A stretch of 64,000 bases of DNA, taken from the NCBI GenBank assembly GCA_010015745.1, contig ML978157.1, positions 597,713 through 661,712 on the forward strand, in the 5' to 3' direction. Below are positions 42,267-54,873 of this stretch, one piece after another. This DNA is from Setomelanomma holmii (Eukaryota > Ascomycota > Dothideomycetes > Pleosporales > Phaeosphaeriaceae). Numbering within the stretch: the stretch's first letter is position 1; the number at the start of each line of letters is the position of its first letter. A model generated the notes under the pieces. It searched no databases. It was not told the origin of the DNA and saw nothing but the letters and a program-made list of their open reading frames with translations. The position numbers and the translations under genes were made by a program.

Positions 42267-45200
42267 CTCTATAGGTGAATTGCTTCCTGTGTGTAATTTG
42301 TCGTTGTTGTCGTCGCCTCTTGCTTGTGATATGCGCACCGATACGCTCCGTTCGCGAAGATTGTCTGTATTGCTCCGTTTCCGCTGCACGTGCAGGGTAG
42401 AGTATTTCGAGGGTGGTGGTGAATCCAGGGTTGCGGTGGGTGCGCCGGAGCGCGGTGTAGGTGGAGCTACTGTCCAACACAGTGAGGGACCCTGGCGGAA
42501 GGTGCGCGGTGGCAGCGGGGCCAATAGCGTGACGAGTCGCTGCCTTGACGAAGGTGAATGGGAAAGAGCGAACGGCCTGAATGCGCGCACTGTAGAGCTC
42601 CGGCGTCTTGGTGTGTCCTCGCAGTGAAAGTGCAACAGTTTGCGCCTAATTCGAATACGCAATTTCTTTCGCGGGAATGATTCGCTTCTCTTGTCAGTCT
42701 AGTCGCCCTGGCTTCAATTCACCCTTCTGCGTCATTTCGGCGTGGAGCTTCGTCGTGAAAATTGCAACTCCATCATAGTAAACAAACAATCCAACAGTCG
42801 ACGGAAGTCGCGATAGACATCCCTGCGCGCCATACGTCAGTCGATTAGCCGGCTCCGGCAGCCATGACTCGCTAGCTGGGCGCCACTTTCGCGACGTCGT
42901 CGCTGTCCTTGAGATCAGCATCAAACCATCATGACAGAGACTATTGGCAACGATAGTGTTCACATGAGTAATGGTGAAGGAAGGAGCACAAGAGGACCAG
43001 GGCCTAAAGCTGGACGATCCGACATGCATCGGCCCGTGCCTAGTGCGCCGTGTGCGTCCTACCCGGCCCCGGGTATGGCGGGGTGCCTGATGTACAACGC
43101 GCGAGCTCCCATCGGGTGCAGTGAGCAGCCTTGCCCACAGATGTCTCAGCCTTACAGAGGCACGTCTACGAAGTCACGAACAATGGGTTGTTCTCGATAT
43201 TGATACGAGGAGGGCAGTAACGATATACGGTCAGTACAGCAACAACAACAACCTGAACACCAATGGAAGTAGATTTGGCGCCGTGATAGCCGGTAGAGTG
43301 TTACAATGCATGGGTACGAGTCTGCTCAGGCAGCAACAGGTAATGAAGGCTCTCTGTTGCATTGGGCCGCTTTCGCATTCCAGCTTGCACAGCCATGAGT
43401 TCGCAAAGGAGTGAGGAAGCACAATGGTCCGTAGATATTCTTTGAGTAAGTTACCTCGTTTTGCGCCGAAACTGTCCCGACGTGGATTTCATTGCACAAG
43501 CTCCCAGTCTTGATGCACAAGAAGATGGGTGTGTCTCCCACCTGAATGTGACGCTGGGAGCAGGACGCCTATGCCATGCTATAACGTTCCAAATTGGTTG
43601 TGGGCATACCCAATGATTCTGTTAGCATCCAGTCCTGCTCTCCACGTACAAAGCATATCAAGTGGGGAAGCTTCATGCTTTGACATGACCGATCAGACGA
43701 CATCTGCATCTATGCTGCCGACATGCATTATGAACGTGTGCTAACAATCAACCATAGGAGGACCAAATGCACTCATGAAGGATGGATCTAGATGCTTCTC
43801 TCGAAGCGCTCTCGAGACATGAACGTCAGTTTTAGCATGATAAGGACGCACAACATCCCATCCCCGACCACAAATTACCATCCTGGACCAGCCTGCGAAA
43901 TGGGGAACCAGGGTGTGCTTTCCCGCAATTCGACGAATACGACCACGGCGAATCAGTCCGGCCGTCTGCAACAGATGGCCTGAGTCGGCAAGTGGTTGAG
44001 GTTGCCCATGTGTGGTTACACGGGGGGCTTTCGACCCAAGTGCTCTGGCTTGACCCAAAATGTTCGCTGAGACGGAAGTGGATCGCGCTCATGCTATCGG
44101 AGGCTTCGAAAGTATCTGTCGCTCTGTGATTGCATGCGAGCCTCTGGGTGGTACAAGAAACTGCGTGCCTTCATTTGATGTGCCGCGATCGCGCTACAGC
44201 CCACTCCACCTGCAGCCATTGCATAGATACTTATACCAAGGGAGGGCGAAAATCGTTTCGGCAATATCAGTATCTCTGGCAGGGTTCGTCGTTCCGCTGA
44301 GAAATAGAGTATGCTCCGTTGGTGTCATATCATCAATGGTAGTAAGAGGTCTCGGTGATAACGCGACGAGAGAAAGTATTACCTCTGTGTGCATGAGTCC
44401 GACGGAAATTTTCCGGCTTCACCAGTTGTGGGTAACATAATCGACCCCATATGCGGATGTCCACAGCTCCATGCTGACATGCGGGACATGATGGGTCTGC
44501 AGACACTTGCATGCATGCTGGCAGTCGACATGACAAGCATATGTCCTCGCTCCGTGGCCCTTTGGAAGCTGTATTAAGATGTGTTTTACTGTGTCAGTCA
44601 CGACATTTGTGCATCCAGTGTTGGACAAGCTGCTGCACTGCGTGCAGATCCCTACTCGTGGCGATGTGAAGAGAACGACACAGCAAATGTCGCTATGAGT
44701 ACAGCAAACGACGCAACCAAGACTCTGTTGGCTGAAGGAATAGTGGATGAGAGCGGCAAGCTCAGCGCACTCTCGATCGAGAGTTGTGGTGACACAAGAC
44801 CCCGAATGATGACTCTGCGTCGGCCATGGGACCTCTCGAGACGCGCAGATCGGAAGGTTCTCTCGTTGAGTGCGGCATCCAGCGTATTCTGGATACTGTC
44901 AGGCCTGGGGCTCCTTGCCTTGGGCTTCAAAGTTGAACGTATGTCTGACTCGGAAGACAGCACCGAGTGCTACGAAAAATCTTCGCATGTCCCAAATCGG
45001 AATGTGGTGGTGCGTAGCGGCGTCAGCAGCCGGTGCCCCTATTGGGGCCGGCGTGAACGGAAGGAAGGAAAGCGCGGCATGTTTGCTTGTGGTAGGTGGT
45101 CGAGTGATTGGCAGGCGATGATCATTGAAGATCACAGAAAGTGAGGGGGAGTGGGTCAGGGAGGAAGGTGCATAGGCGAGGACCTTGTAAAGTACCTGCC

Positions 45201-45519
45201 AAATACGGAGCCTGAGAGAACTTTGTCCATTATAGACCATGTCGTCATAAGTCATACTATTCATGACAGGAGAATGAAAATGCTGCAGACCAGTCCCAGC
45301 TGCCTAATGTACATTTTGGAGAAGACAGGATACCGACAACATGCAGATCCTCCGAAGAGAGAACTACAATTAGCAGATTACTGACTGTAGGAGGGGAGGG
45401 AAAACTTTTGAGAGACAATACCACCCGTGGCGATGACGAACCGCTTGCGCCTCCCCATGAATAACGCGCCAAATCGCTCAAAGGAAGTATTGAGAAAGAT
45501 TACACAGCGCAGCTGATGA
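42267..45519. other. 3.2-kb region with no recognised gene
   Basis: The first part is the ANP1 upstream region. Further on, both strands near 44.6-45.2 kb are open for 100-190 codons, including a possible C-terminal hydrophobic helix on the minus strand (ANRVLVASFAVLIATFAVSF). These frames begin without ATG and overlap each other antisense, so no gene is called. Confidence 0.4.
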
Positions 45520-46535
45520 TTACATCTTTGGGCGTGGAGTTGAAGAGCCTTGCGCCTCGCCGATGTGCGCCCAACGTCGCTCAATGTCGGTGTTCGAGCC
45601 GGAGATGCGACTCAGGAGTTTGCTCATCTGATCCATGCAATGAGAGGGATCGATAGGACCACTGTTCATGTCCACAAGCCTGGCGAGCTCTGTCTGGATA
45701 TCCTTGATAAGGCCATACTGCTGCTTCAAGGAAAGAGTCGGCGTGTCGATGACGTCTAACTTGTTGTTCTTGAGTGGCACGATCTTCAGTTCGTCTTTGA
45801 TTATCTTGGACTGGTTGGTAGACTTTAACTCAGACCAACCGCCATGCTTGTGTCCCACACCTGGCGCCGCGGTCCGCGGCAAACTCGGGTTCTCGTCGAG
45901 CATTATGTTTTGCAGGTATGAGAGTGCAGTGGTAGACAACAGTCGTTGTTGCTTCTCTTTTAATTTCTTGGACATCTTCTGACCGTCGATTGGAACGAAG
46001 CGACCATTTACGACCTTTAGCGACAAGTCTTCGGCCTCAGATCCTTCTGTGTCAAGGGCACCGCAGTGGGAGCACAGTTCTCCTGGCTAGACCCACACAG
46101 TATCGCACCGCTCCAGACAGGATGGACACCGTGCTGTAGGAATATGGCGATCTTGCGGTATAGGATAGGGCTGGAAACGACTGTTCTTGACCAAGACGGT
46201 GTCAGGCAAACGTGAGCGCTTGGCAGATACTGTTCGCTCAGTCTGCACACTTGTTGGAGATGCCGATCGCGAAGGTGTGTAGGTAGATCGCCTTGAGGTT
46301 GAGGCGGATGTGAAGGAAGAAGTTGACAACCTCCTCTCCATATCGGAGCTGTATATGGCATGGCCATTGAAGGGATTGTGTAGAGGTGGGAGGGAGTTAT
46401 TGAAGTCGTGATGCCTAGGGATGTGAGACGGACTTCGAATATTAGGAATGCGAGAGCTTATGAATGACAAGAAATTCGTCCATGACTGATGTTCTCCAGT
46501 GACTCTCGCGCTGGATCATAAGATCTCAGCGTCAT
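45520..46535 (-). CDS. Zinc-ribbon protein interrupted by an in-frame TAG
   Basis: One reading frame on both sides of a TAG at 46087-46089. Upstream: Ser/Arg-rich segment (SSFTSASTSRRSTYTPSRS) leading to ARCPSCLERCDTVWV. Downstream: PGELCSHCGALDTEG, then a helical domain (DGQKMSKKLKEKQQRLLSTTALSYLQN ... ERRWAHIGEAQGSS). Together the two halves form a CxxC...CxxC ribbon with normal spacing, so they belong to one protein. No intron with a convincing 5' site and branch point removes the TAG. The 5' end is unsure: an ATG at 46533-46535 (MTLRSYDPARE) could splice in, or translation may start at the ATG at 46339-46341. Readthrough, a nonsense mutation or a base error are the options. Function unknown. 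Confidence 0.5.
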
Positions 46536-48039
46536 GGGATCTGGTAGGTGGAGTTTGTGCATTGTGGAGACGAGGTTGCTGATGAGAGGAGAGGGGAAGG
46601 TGAATACAAATATGATGACTGTGTTGTTGCAAAATAGCAGGCCAGAATGGGGGAAAGTGAAGGATGATGCTGGTGATGAATAGAACCGTCAAGCTCTCTT
46701 ATAGCTTTCGAAAATCGGGGTTATGATGGTCATTGCTTCGCGGAAGCGGGTTCATGTTTACCTCGCTCCAAGCAGTCTTTCCTCATTGCAACCCTCTGCA
46801 TTAGCGGACATGCTGAAGCTCCGGTATCGTCGAAGAGTGAGCGCTTCAACACTTGCATCTAATTCCGAATTAGCGCCATCTGCAGGTTGCACGGTGTGGG
46901 GAGAGAATAGGCACTCTCCACCTGGGACCCCTTGCAGAGGCTCTGTCTGGAGCAGGATGGCCTGTAAGACAAGAGATCATGGTATCCCATGGTAATAACT
47001 TGGCCGTTTTCGCCGGGACTCGCACAGGATGCAAGGCGGGTACACCACTTTCACTGCGGTAACAGCTCATTGAACAAGGCAAAGATGTTAGAGGCTGGCC
47101 CAGGACGTGGTAGAACAATGTTGTCAGTCCCAGATCGTGCAGTGGTAGCACCTTTGCTGCAGGATGAGCATGTCTCGAAGTGCGTGTGCTGCTTTTGGAG
47201 CTGTTGCCCTTCATCAGTTAAAATGTGGCTAGGTAGAGCAAAGTGTCGCTTATCGATGTCTGGGAGATCGAGCAAAGATCTTGCAAAAATAACCGCTTGC
47301 CCGGTCTACGGTCCAGTTGCTGCAGCTTCCTCGTTCTGTGATTTCTCGAACCGACTTGCGTCTGTTTTGGGCAGGGTGGATGGCAATAGAGCGCGCAGTA
47401 CATGATGGCTGACATAGGTACGAAGCCTAGCCGAAAGGATGTGGTGTACAGGAAAGGAAGTGGACCGCATGCGCTAGACGATGCCATCCGTCTTCCCCCC
47501 GCGCCTTGCTCGAACAGTGGATGAGAAAAGTACGAGGCATAGAACCAAAGGGATCTGTGACGAAATGCAACGCAGTGGGAAGAACGGAAGCGACCTGAAT
47601 CAAGCGAGCAGCAGCCCCGCCGGGGATAAGAGAATGACGAAGAGCATAATTACAGAGAATTTCGTTTGAAAGTGGAAACTTCGGCAAGCATCTCGGTCCG
47701 CAAAAGATATTCGCGTTGATGGAAAGAAAGTGATCATATACAAATATTTTGTGCCGATCCAAGTTATCCTACGAAACATTGGCCAAACGTGACCGCACGG
47801 CCACAGTGTGCTGTCGATTAAAACTCTACTGGGATTCGACTTGGATACCCAAGCCAAAGTGATACATACAGTGATGCATGCTGACCCATTAATCTCGTTC
47901 TCGAAACCCTCTCCCGTCCCCAGATGCTGTGGACTCGAATGACAGTGCTAACACGCTGAATGCCATGCGCTTTCAAAGGAAGTCAGATCGTGGATGTAGT
48001 CTATGCAATTATGATGGAAACGCCAGCGTCATGTACTGT
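46536..48039. other. Intergenic
   Basis: About 1.5 kb between the zinc-ribbon gene and the 3' end of ECM33. Short frames only; nothing supported. Confidence 0.4.
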
Positions 48040-49319
48040 TCAGAGGAGGAAGACAGCAGCCATGGCAGCGAGGCCAAGAGCGCCGTTGGTCGCGCTGAGG
48101 GTCGAAGCGGCGCTGGCCTTGCTGCCACCCTGTTCCTTGGGGGTGGTGCCCGCAACGCTGGGGTCCACGAGCTTGCCTTTGCACAAGTATTTCCCCAGGA
48201 TGAGCTTCTTGTCCTTGAGAGGCTGGTAGAAGTTGCAAGCCTCGGTGATGTTCTCTGAAGACTGGAGGTTAAAGGCACCCTTGACGTTGTTGAGCTTAGG
48301 GGTCTCAACACTGAGGTATATCAGTATGTGGAATAATGGGACCAGAGTATTGGACTTACGTTGTCATGTTTCCACTAATGTCGAAGGCACCACCAATGCT
48401 CTCAAGGCTGTCAATTTCGATGTCCGTGAGCTTGGAGTTGTTGGCAATCTGCAGATTGTCCGTAATCTTCTTAAGAAGCGGGAAAGTCAGGTTATTGAGC
48501 TGCTCGTTTCCGACGACAGCAAGAGCCTCGCCGACCTCAGTCAGGTTGGGGGCGGAGAATGTCTCGAAACCGTTGTTGATGAGACCGAGCGAGCCATTGA
48601 GCTTTGCAAGCGACGGGAGGGAAACAGAACCGCAGAATCGGAAAGTCAGGTTGGCAGCCCAGATCAAGTTGGGGAGCTCGACCTTGACAGCCTTGTTGTT
48701 GTCCGAGAAGTCAAGTGCAGTCGAGACATTACCTAGCTGCATGCTAATCTGGTTGATGTATTGGTTGTTGGCGATCTTGACAGTCTGGGCCTGCTGGATG
48801 TTGATGCCCTCGAGCGAGCGGACGGCGGTGTTCTGGATGTCAACCTTCTTAGCCGACTCGACTGAGGCAGTGAAGCCAATGGTCTGGAGGTTGGGCAAGG
48901 ATTCCCACTTGATCGAGTCGATCTTCTTCAGCTTAGGGAAGTCGACGGCGACCAGACGGGTGAGCTCCTTCAGGTTCATCTCGCCGTTGAGCTGCTCGAG
49001 GTCGCTGGCGCTGATTCGCTTCATGTTGTTATTGGTATTGGCGATGAGGTTGCCGTTCAGGACCTTCACGCCGGAGAGGGCAATGTCATCGGTGGTGCCG
49101 GTTGCAATGGCGATGCTGCCGGAGACGGTCGAGCACGAGGCAAGGGCGGTCGCGTCACCTGCATTCTGGATGGTGGAAGTGGCAGAAAACGTGCAGTCGG
49201 CTGTTATCACTGTTAGGAACACGCCCGAGAACTCAAGCAGCGCCATTGGAGGTGGACTCACCGACGGCAACGCTTGCTGCAGCCAGCGCCGATAGGACAA
49301 TCCTCGAGATAGAAGGCAT
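48040..49319 (-). CDS. ECM33: GPI-anchored cell wall protein Ecm33
   Basis: Three exons: 49262-49319, 48360-49200 and 48040-48310. The introns are 61 nt and 49 nt. The product is 389 residues. The signal peptide (SRIVLSALAAASVAVA) is split by the first intron. The body is made of degenerate leucine-rich, receptor-L-like repeats (LPNLQTIGF, LEGINIQQ, LPSLAKLNGSLGLINNG, LLKKITDNLQIANNSKL). It ends with CNFYQPLKDKKLILGKYLC, typical of the Sps2/Ecm33 family. A Ser/Ala-rich spacer and a hydrophobic tail (GALGLAAMAAVFLL) give the GPI signal. Needed for wall integrity and normal wall-protein glycosylation in yeasts and moulds. The exon layout (a tiny signal-peptide exon) is common in Pezizomycotina. 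Confidence 0.93.
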
Positions 49320-49664
49320 TGTGTGTGTGGTGGATGAGTGTGAAGAAGAAGGTTCGTGTCTGGATGCACAGTGTCAGTCGAGGCGCGTTTGAAAAGCAGT
49401 TGGTGCCGAGGCAGGGCAGGTTACGGACGTGGAGATATTAAGACTGCACGCTGCGGGTGCGGGCTAAATGCTGTGCAGGGTGAAAGATGCTGGCAGCGAG
49501 TGAGCAACAGCAAACGAAAGGTATTAAAACGTGTAAGGCTGGGTGCGCGACAGGAAAGAACGTCTGTCTGCAAAAAGCGAAGGTGTTGAGAGCGAGAGGG
49601 ATGAAGCAGGTGCGATGGCGCTCAAAAAAGGAGGAAGGGAGACGCGGACGTGCCTGCCAGATGC

Positions 49665-49682
49665 GCTAGCGCTAGCGCTAGC
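49665..49682. repeat. (GCTAGC)3 self-complementary tandem repeat
   Basis: Three perfect copies of the palindromic hexamer GCTAGC about 345 bp upstream of the ECM33 start. The whole tract is its own reverse complement. Confidence 0.8.
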
Positions 49683-50322
49683 ATTTTCGGGTGGAGATCA
49701 TATCAATTGGCCCGCACGTGCATGCAATCCTGCTCATCCTGGAGGGGGACCACGGCTTTGTTGGGACCCGCAGCATAACCTGATTGCCATCGCCAACACC
49801 ACGAATCCTGCCACAGCGAACCGCATATCCGTGGTGAGGTAGCGCGTCTGGACGTCGAAGCAGGCTGCAGCCCACGACCGCGATGCATTGGCATCCCAGA
49901 GTGTCATCAGTGTTTGACGGTCCGACCAGCGATCCACTGTGGGTCACCACAACCGCCGTGGTCATCCTCATCTCGTCCCGCGGCTTGTGCTTCTTGTTAC
50001 TGAGATTCCTTCACAGCCGTTATCGCGTCTTTCAATAGCCGGGCAAATCACGTCCCGCCCAGCGTACGCAACGCATCGAAATCGTTCTGCGGCCTCCTTT
50101 GTGTGGTGGTTCGGTCTGGCGCGCGACGCCACATTCACTAACGAAGCCACCACCCGCGTCCGCCGGCCGTCCTTTGTGGCCCCAGTGAGGCTCTTTGCAG
50201 GCTGCCTCATCGAGAAGGGCGGCATTCTTCGTCTACTCGACGCCGGCAACATCAAGCGCTGAACACTCGAGCGCTGTGAACGACACCTGATGACCTGCCC
50301 CTCTTTCAGAGCATCCAGTATG

Positions 50323-50341
50323 CAGCCAGCCAGCCAGCCAG
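50323..50341. repeat. AGCC tetranucleotide microsatellite
   Basis: About four and a half tandem copies of CAGC/AGCC. Confidence 0.7.
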
Positions 50342-51152
50342 TGGGCAGCCGCTTGCAAGCCGCACGACTGGCGAGTTGCACGCTGTGTCGAGACCATCTG
50401 GGCAACTGCTCGTGCAGCCATCCTTGGTGGGGCATCCTGATTCGGCAAGCGCCACCATATCCAATCTTGAACATCCCATAAACACACTCACTCTCCGACA
50501 ACCAACGTCATCTCTCCTATAAACCCATGCACATAAGGACTGCGGCCGGTTCTTCCTCGAGAGCTGCTATTCTGATCGGCCTCGCTATCTACGCTCGGCT
50601 CTTCCTGTCGCCAAAGCGCAGGCATCGTTGTCATCTAATTTCCTCCCCTTGACAATCAATGTCGCTTACCTTGAATAACGTTCACGGTAACAGCCTCGCC
50701 AAGAACTGCCAAGCACGACCTTGACGCCTCTTCATTATTCTCAATTGTGACTGGCAATATTGTCCACATGCACCACACTCATTATCCGTAGCAGAGCAGG
50801 ACAGCTTCAAGCTCTGAAGCCGTTTCGCGAAACAGATCACATCACTGACTACCGGTCTTTCCCGTTACAGTACTTGGAAGGATCCAGAAGTGTCGAAGGC
50901 TTCCCGGGCGCTCGATCAGACCTGGGAACCATAAACCGAAGGCGATCGGCCGACTACCAGTATCCCGCCCCGACAACGCGAATTGCTTCGTTTTGCAAAT
51001 CACATCTACAGCTATTAGATGGTTCATTACGACAACACAATTATGACTGCTTTAGACACGATCTGGCTTTACTCAAGAAAGATGTGTTTCATACAATCTA
51101 TTAATGGACTCTTTCTTCCCAACCCACCCAGAAACACCACAGTTCACTGATC

Positions 51153-52101
51153 ATGGAGGGGCAAGGTTCAAGCATGTCGGATCACGTGGACTATCCTGCT
51201 CCCATCATGCCTGCTCCTTCCTCCGATCCATCCACCTCGTCTGATCCGGACTCGCTGTCTGGCAGCGGAGAGGTTCCGCCTGCAATTCTTCATGCAGCAA
51301 CAGCGCCAGGCCGTAGTGTGTCACACAGGTCATGACACGAAGACCTCACACTTCGACTAACATGGATCGTTTACAGTCGATGTTGCTTAGCAGCCAGCAA
51401 CCCTACATCGCTCCTACTTCCTTTAGTTCTATACTAAGTACGAGGAGAAACTCTCACTAGGCTCTATACCTTGACATTCGATGCCTGCAGCTTCAACATG
51501 TCTTGCATTCGTCCTACATGCCTGAGCAGGGCGCCCTGCTCCGGGGAAGTCGCCTCAGTCTCGCCATGTCAAAGATGGCAGGTGAAACTCTCAGTGTGTG
51601 ATCTCAGATGCACCGGTGTTCGGCTCGCGAGCTCTCCAGGTAGATCAGATTACGATGGCTCATGGGTCGCTTTCCGCTGACCGGGTCCTTGCCCATCGTT
51701 CCATCACCTTTCCAGACGGACTGTGCTCAAGGCAAATCAGCACAAAATTCATCAACCATCCTCAACTCGGAGAGAGGATCACCAGCACTGATAATCGGCA
51801 GATATGCCAAAAACACGTCTTCGCGCCTGGGGAGCCGTGCGACCTATAGGTGCAAGCTGTAGCTCACTTTGCATCAACACCCAAATGCATGGGTATTGAC
51901 ATGTCCCAGAGAAGGTCGCGCAAGATCTAAAAGTTCCGTTGCCCGCACCCGCTCGAGACCTACCGCGGTTGCGCCTGCTAGCCCCGTCGTGTCACAGGAA
52001 GCTTGCATTCGTATACCTGCATTGCTCGATCCGTGGTTGACACCCCAGCATGCCCCCATGTTGAGAAGCAAGACATCGCTGCTGTGCCAGTCGTTTGAAT
52101 G
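51153..52101 (+). CDS. Possible multi-exon gene, unresolved
   Basis: An ATG at 51153 opens a Ser/Pro/Asp-rich segment (MEGQGSSMSDHVDYPAP...). It runs into a good-looking intron: GTCATG...GACTAAC...GTTTACAG, 48 nt. Protein-like blocks then occur in varying frames: MLLSSQQPYIAPTSFSSIL, LQLQHVLHSSYMPEQGALL, IIGRYAKNTSSRLGSRATYR, and SKSSVARTRSRPTAV up to a stop near 52101. I could not join them into one consistent reading frame. It may be a short-exon gene, a decayed gene, or chance. No domain recognised. Confidence 0.22.
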
Positions 52102-52947
52102 ACGCGCGCCTATTCTGAGCGCCAGCAGGCTTCGTCCGACACACCGCTATCCGCCATCTGCAGCGGCTACCAGCAACATCTACGAGTTCGGAAGAATATG
52201 GAGCGATCTGATGAGCGAGTGTAACGGGGATCGGGTATCTGAGCCGTTCCATTGCAAGGATCTTTCACCACTGGTAAATCTGACGTCGATGCAATTGCTA
52301 ACCTTGTGCTTGTTCGTGTTACACAAAGCAGAGTCTTCTCTACGCCGGGCTTCGGCCGCAGCAGCGGCTTGGAAGAGTACTGATAGTGACAAAAGAAACG
52401 AGGAATGCAAAAGACGCACGAACAACAAGATCGTTCCATGTTGACACGAGTGGATACTGCTCTCGCCTACAGCACACGCACAACGCTTCGAAGTAGCGCT
52501 TCTCGAAGCAGCCTCGAGCCCAAGACGAAAGAAACAATGGTGGCTCTTTTGCTCGCGCTGAACGGTGTCTCGACTTACAGTCGGCCCTTTCCTACAAAAC
52601 AAGAGTGACACAACAACCTCAATGGTGTTATTTCCGCCTGGGCGGTAACCTCTGTCAATCCACCGGAGAGATGATCCTGGCGACTCAAGTCTTCCGAAAC
52701 TGCTTGTAATGTGCCATTTGCAGAGGACGGGCAGTCGTCCACACACATCTGGGAATTGCAACCTTCCACTTTCACATCCAGTGCCAGCCCCCAGAAAGAG
52801 CCAGGCCCTCTCCTCTTCTCGGGTACGCCACATGCACAATATGAGACATACGAGCCGCCCGTTTACGCATCTTCACCCTCACACAGCCAATGCGACCACT
52901 TCATCAATTCATCATCCGAACACCAAGCACCATCTCAATCCGGCCAC
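52102..52947. other. Intergenic 3' of the glycosylase gene
   Basis: About 0.85 kb. The minus frame at 52180-52839 is not protein-like. Nothing supported. Confidence 0.4.
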
Positions 52948-54873
52948 CTACTGCATGACGCTAATATCCACGTCCTCGATTCGCCACATATACCACATGA
53001 AGAGCGACCTGTCGAGGAATGGGAGTCAGTCGAGTCCTTTCGTCTTTGTGTAACGCAGCACGAGGACATGCAACGGAGATGCACGCAGTACATGTACGTA
53101 CCTGTAAGGCGAGAATTTTGACGCGAGGTCGAGCATTTCTTGCTCGCTCATGTATCTGCATGGGGTGTGGTCAGTAAACAAATGTCTTTGTGGGACTGTG
53201 GGTGAAGTGTGGATGGGGTCTGGGACATGTCCGCTTGGATGTGGAGGAGAGAGGATGGTGGTTCCTCATGACCCGCGCCGTGTGGGCTAGCGAAGCAAAC
53301 GTCGCGACCAGTGCGAAGTGTGAAGCATGCGTCGCCGACACTTGGGCGCTTTGCTTCAGGAGTTGCGACTGCCAACGTGCAACGGCCAGTGGCAGTTCGT
53401 AAACGGCACATGCGTCTCTCCAGTCAGTTGGCCGCGACACTTGCTTTAGCTTGCAACCACAATCGCTCCAGCCATTTCAGCACCCGCACATCTTATCGTC
53501 GATTAAAGATCGCAGCACAAGATTGTGGTGGTGAGTGAAGGTAAGAGTCCAGGGATACGTACTTCCACTTTCCGCCTTTGTTCTTTAATTTGCTCGTATC
53601 GCGACCAATATACGTCGCCATACCTCGTCTATTTTCTCGTCAGCAGACTGCACTCATCTCTTCTCCTCGCTTTCATCTCGACTGTAAATAGCCATAGAAA
53701 AAGGAACAACTTACTGCACACCCAAATCCCCGGTACTAAACACATCCATCCTCTTGAGCCCAAAACACGCAAACATCTCCACACTCCATCGTCCGAGACC
53801 TCTCACAGCCACGAGTTTCTCGATCAGTTCCTCATCATTCGCGCTAACGAGCATTTGCGCGCTCAATTCGCCAGAATGGAATTTCTCGGCGAGCCCGGAA
53901 ATGTACTCTGCTTTGCGCTGCGAGAGGCCGGCTGTGCGCAGCGTGGGTAGTTCCTTGGAGATTACTTGTGATGAAGACGGGAAGGAGGGATGAGTGTCTG
54001 GGAAGAGGGCCGTGAATTTTGCGCGGATGGATGCTGCTGCTGCGCCAGAGACCTAGTCATGTTTTATTAGCAGTTTGAACATACCGTAATTGTGCTCAAG
54101 TCTTAAGTCCACTATGACTACCAAAGAGCTTGTTCCTCGCAGGTTGATGGGATGAGATTCCAACCTACCTGTTGTCCCATAATAGAACTCGCGAGGGCGG
54201 TGAACGGATCCACGACCTCCCTCAACCCCTCAGGACTAAATATCTTACACCTATGCTTCCCAATCAATCCCTCCAACTTTGGATCAACACTAATCAAATA
54301 CTGCTCCGCCTCTTTCAACAACGTGTCGATATTACTCGTCGGCGGCTTCAAGGTCCCAACATCAGGCGGCACAAGCTCTTTCGCCTTGCGCTTCTTCACG
54401 GGCGATGGGTCCTCGGGTTTCGTGGGCGAGGAAGCGTATGCGACGACGCGTGAGCCGCCGGGTGTGGAGAGCGGCGCGTTGTTGGCATGTGGTGAGGCGG
54501 GGCGGGTGAGGGTGGAGAGGGATTCGAGGGGGTGAGATTCTTCTGCGGAAAAGGCTTTTGGGGCGTGGGCGATAAGACCTACCCCAGAGGGTGTGGGGGT
54601 GAAGGGAGGTGGTTTTGTGGGAGATTCTGAGGGGCCTGGTCTGCGCTTTTTAGGCAAAGGTGTTGCTGGGAGAGATGGTATCGTGAACTCGCCATTTGAC
54701 TCTGGTTTGGTGGTTTGGTCATTGGGAGAGGCTGCTGATGCTCTCCTCGTGCGTTTCTTGGGCGCCGTAGTGGATGTTTCGATCTTTCTGTATGAAGATG
54801 TTCCATTTGTAACATTACTTTCTGTGACGGTAGTAGTGGTACTTGCGACACGAGCTGAGCGTCTCAGAGACAT
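52948..54873 (-). CDS. MAG1: DNA-3-methyladenine glycosylase (HhH-GPD, AlkA/Mag1 type)
   Basis: Five exons: 54169-54873, 53715-54052, 53563-53628, 53102-53155 and 52948-53008. All joins keep frame. The product is 407 residues. The first about 165 residues are disordered with Lys/Arg blocks (nuclear). The catalytic core has DPFTALASSIMGQQVSGAAA, the helix-hairpin-helix LVAVRGLGRWSVEMFACF, and the catalytic Asp in MDVFSTGDLGVQ. Small exons supply GMATYIGRD, YMSEQEMLDLASKFSPYR and SLFMWYMWRIED. It removes alkylated bases (3-methyladenine and others) to start base excision repair. The unspliced first exon alone would end soon after GQQ. Confidence 0.93.

Larger units (their letters stand above)
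49320..51152. other. ECM33 upstream region and gene-poor DNA
   Basis: About 1.8 kb holding the GCTAGC and AGCC repeats listed separately. Short open frames only. Confidence 0.4.

Noticed and set aside
44581..45264. Overlapping open frames on both strands, one with a hydrophobic helix
   Set aside because: No ATG at the frame starts, mutual antisense overlap, no homology recognised.
46020..46140. A 43-nt intron (GTGTCC...GGTCTAG) removing the TAG in the zinc-ribbon gene
   Set aside because: Too short, no branch site, and it would delete the first CxxC of a ribbon whose spacing is otherwise normal.
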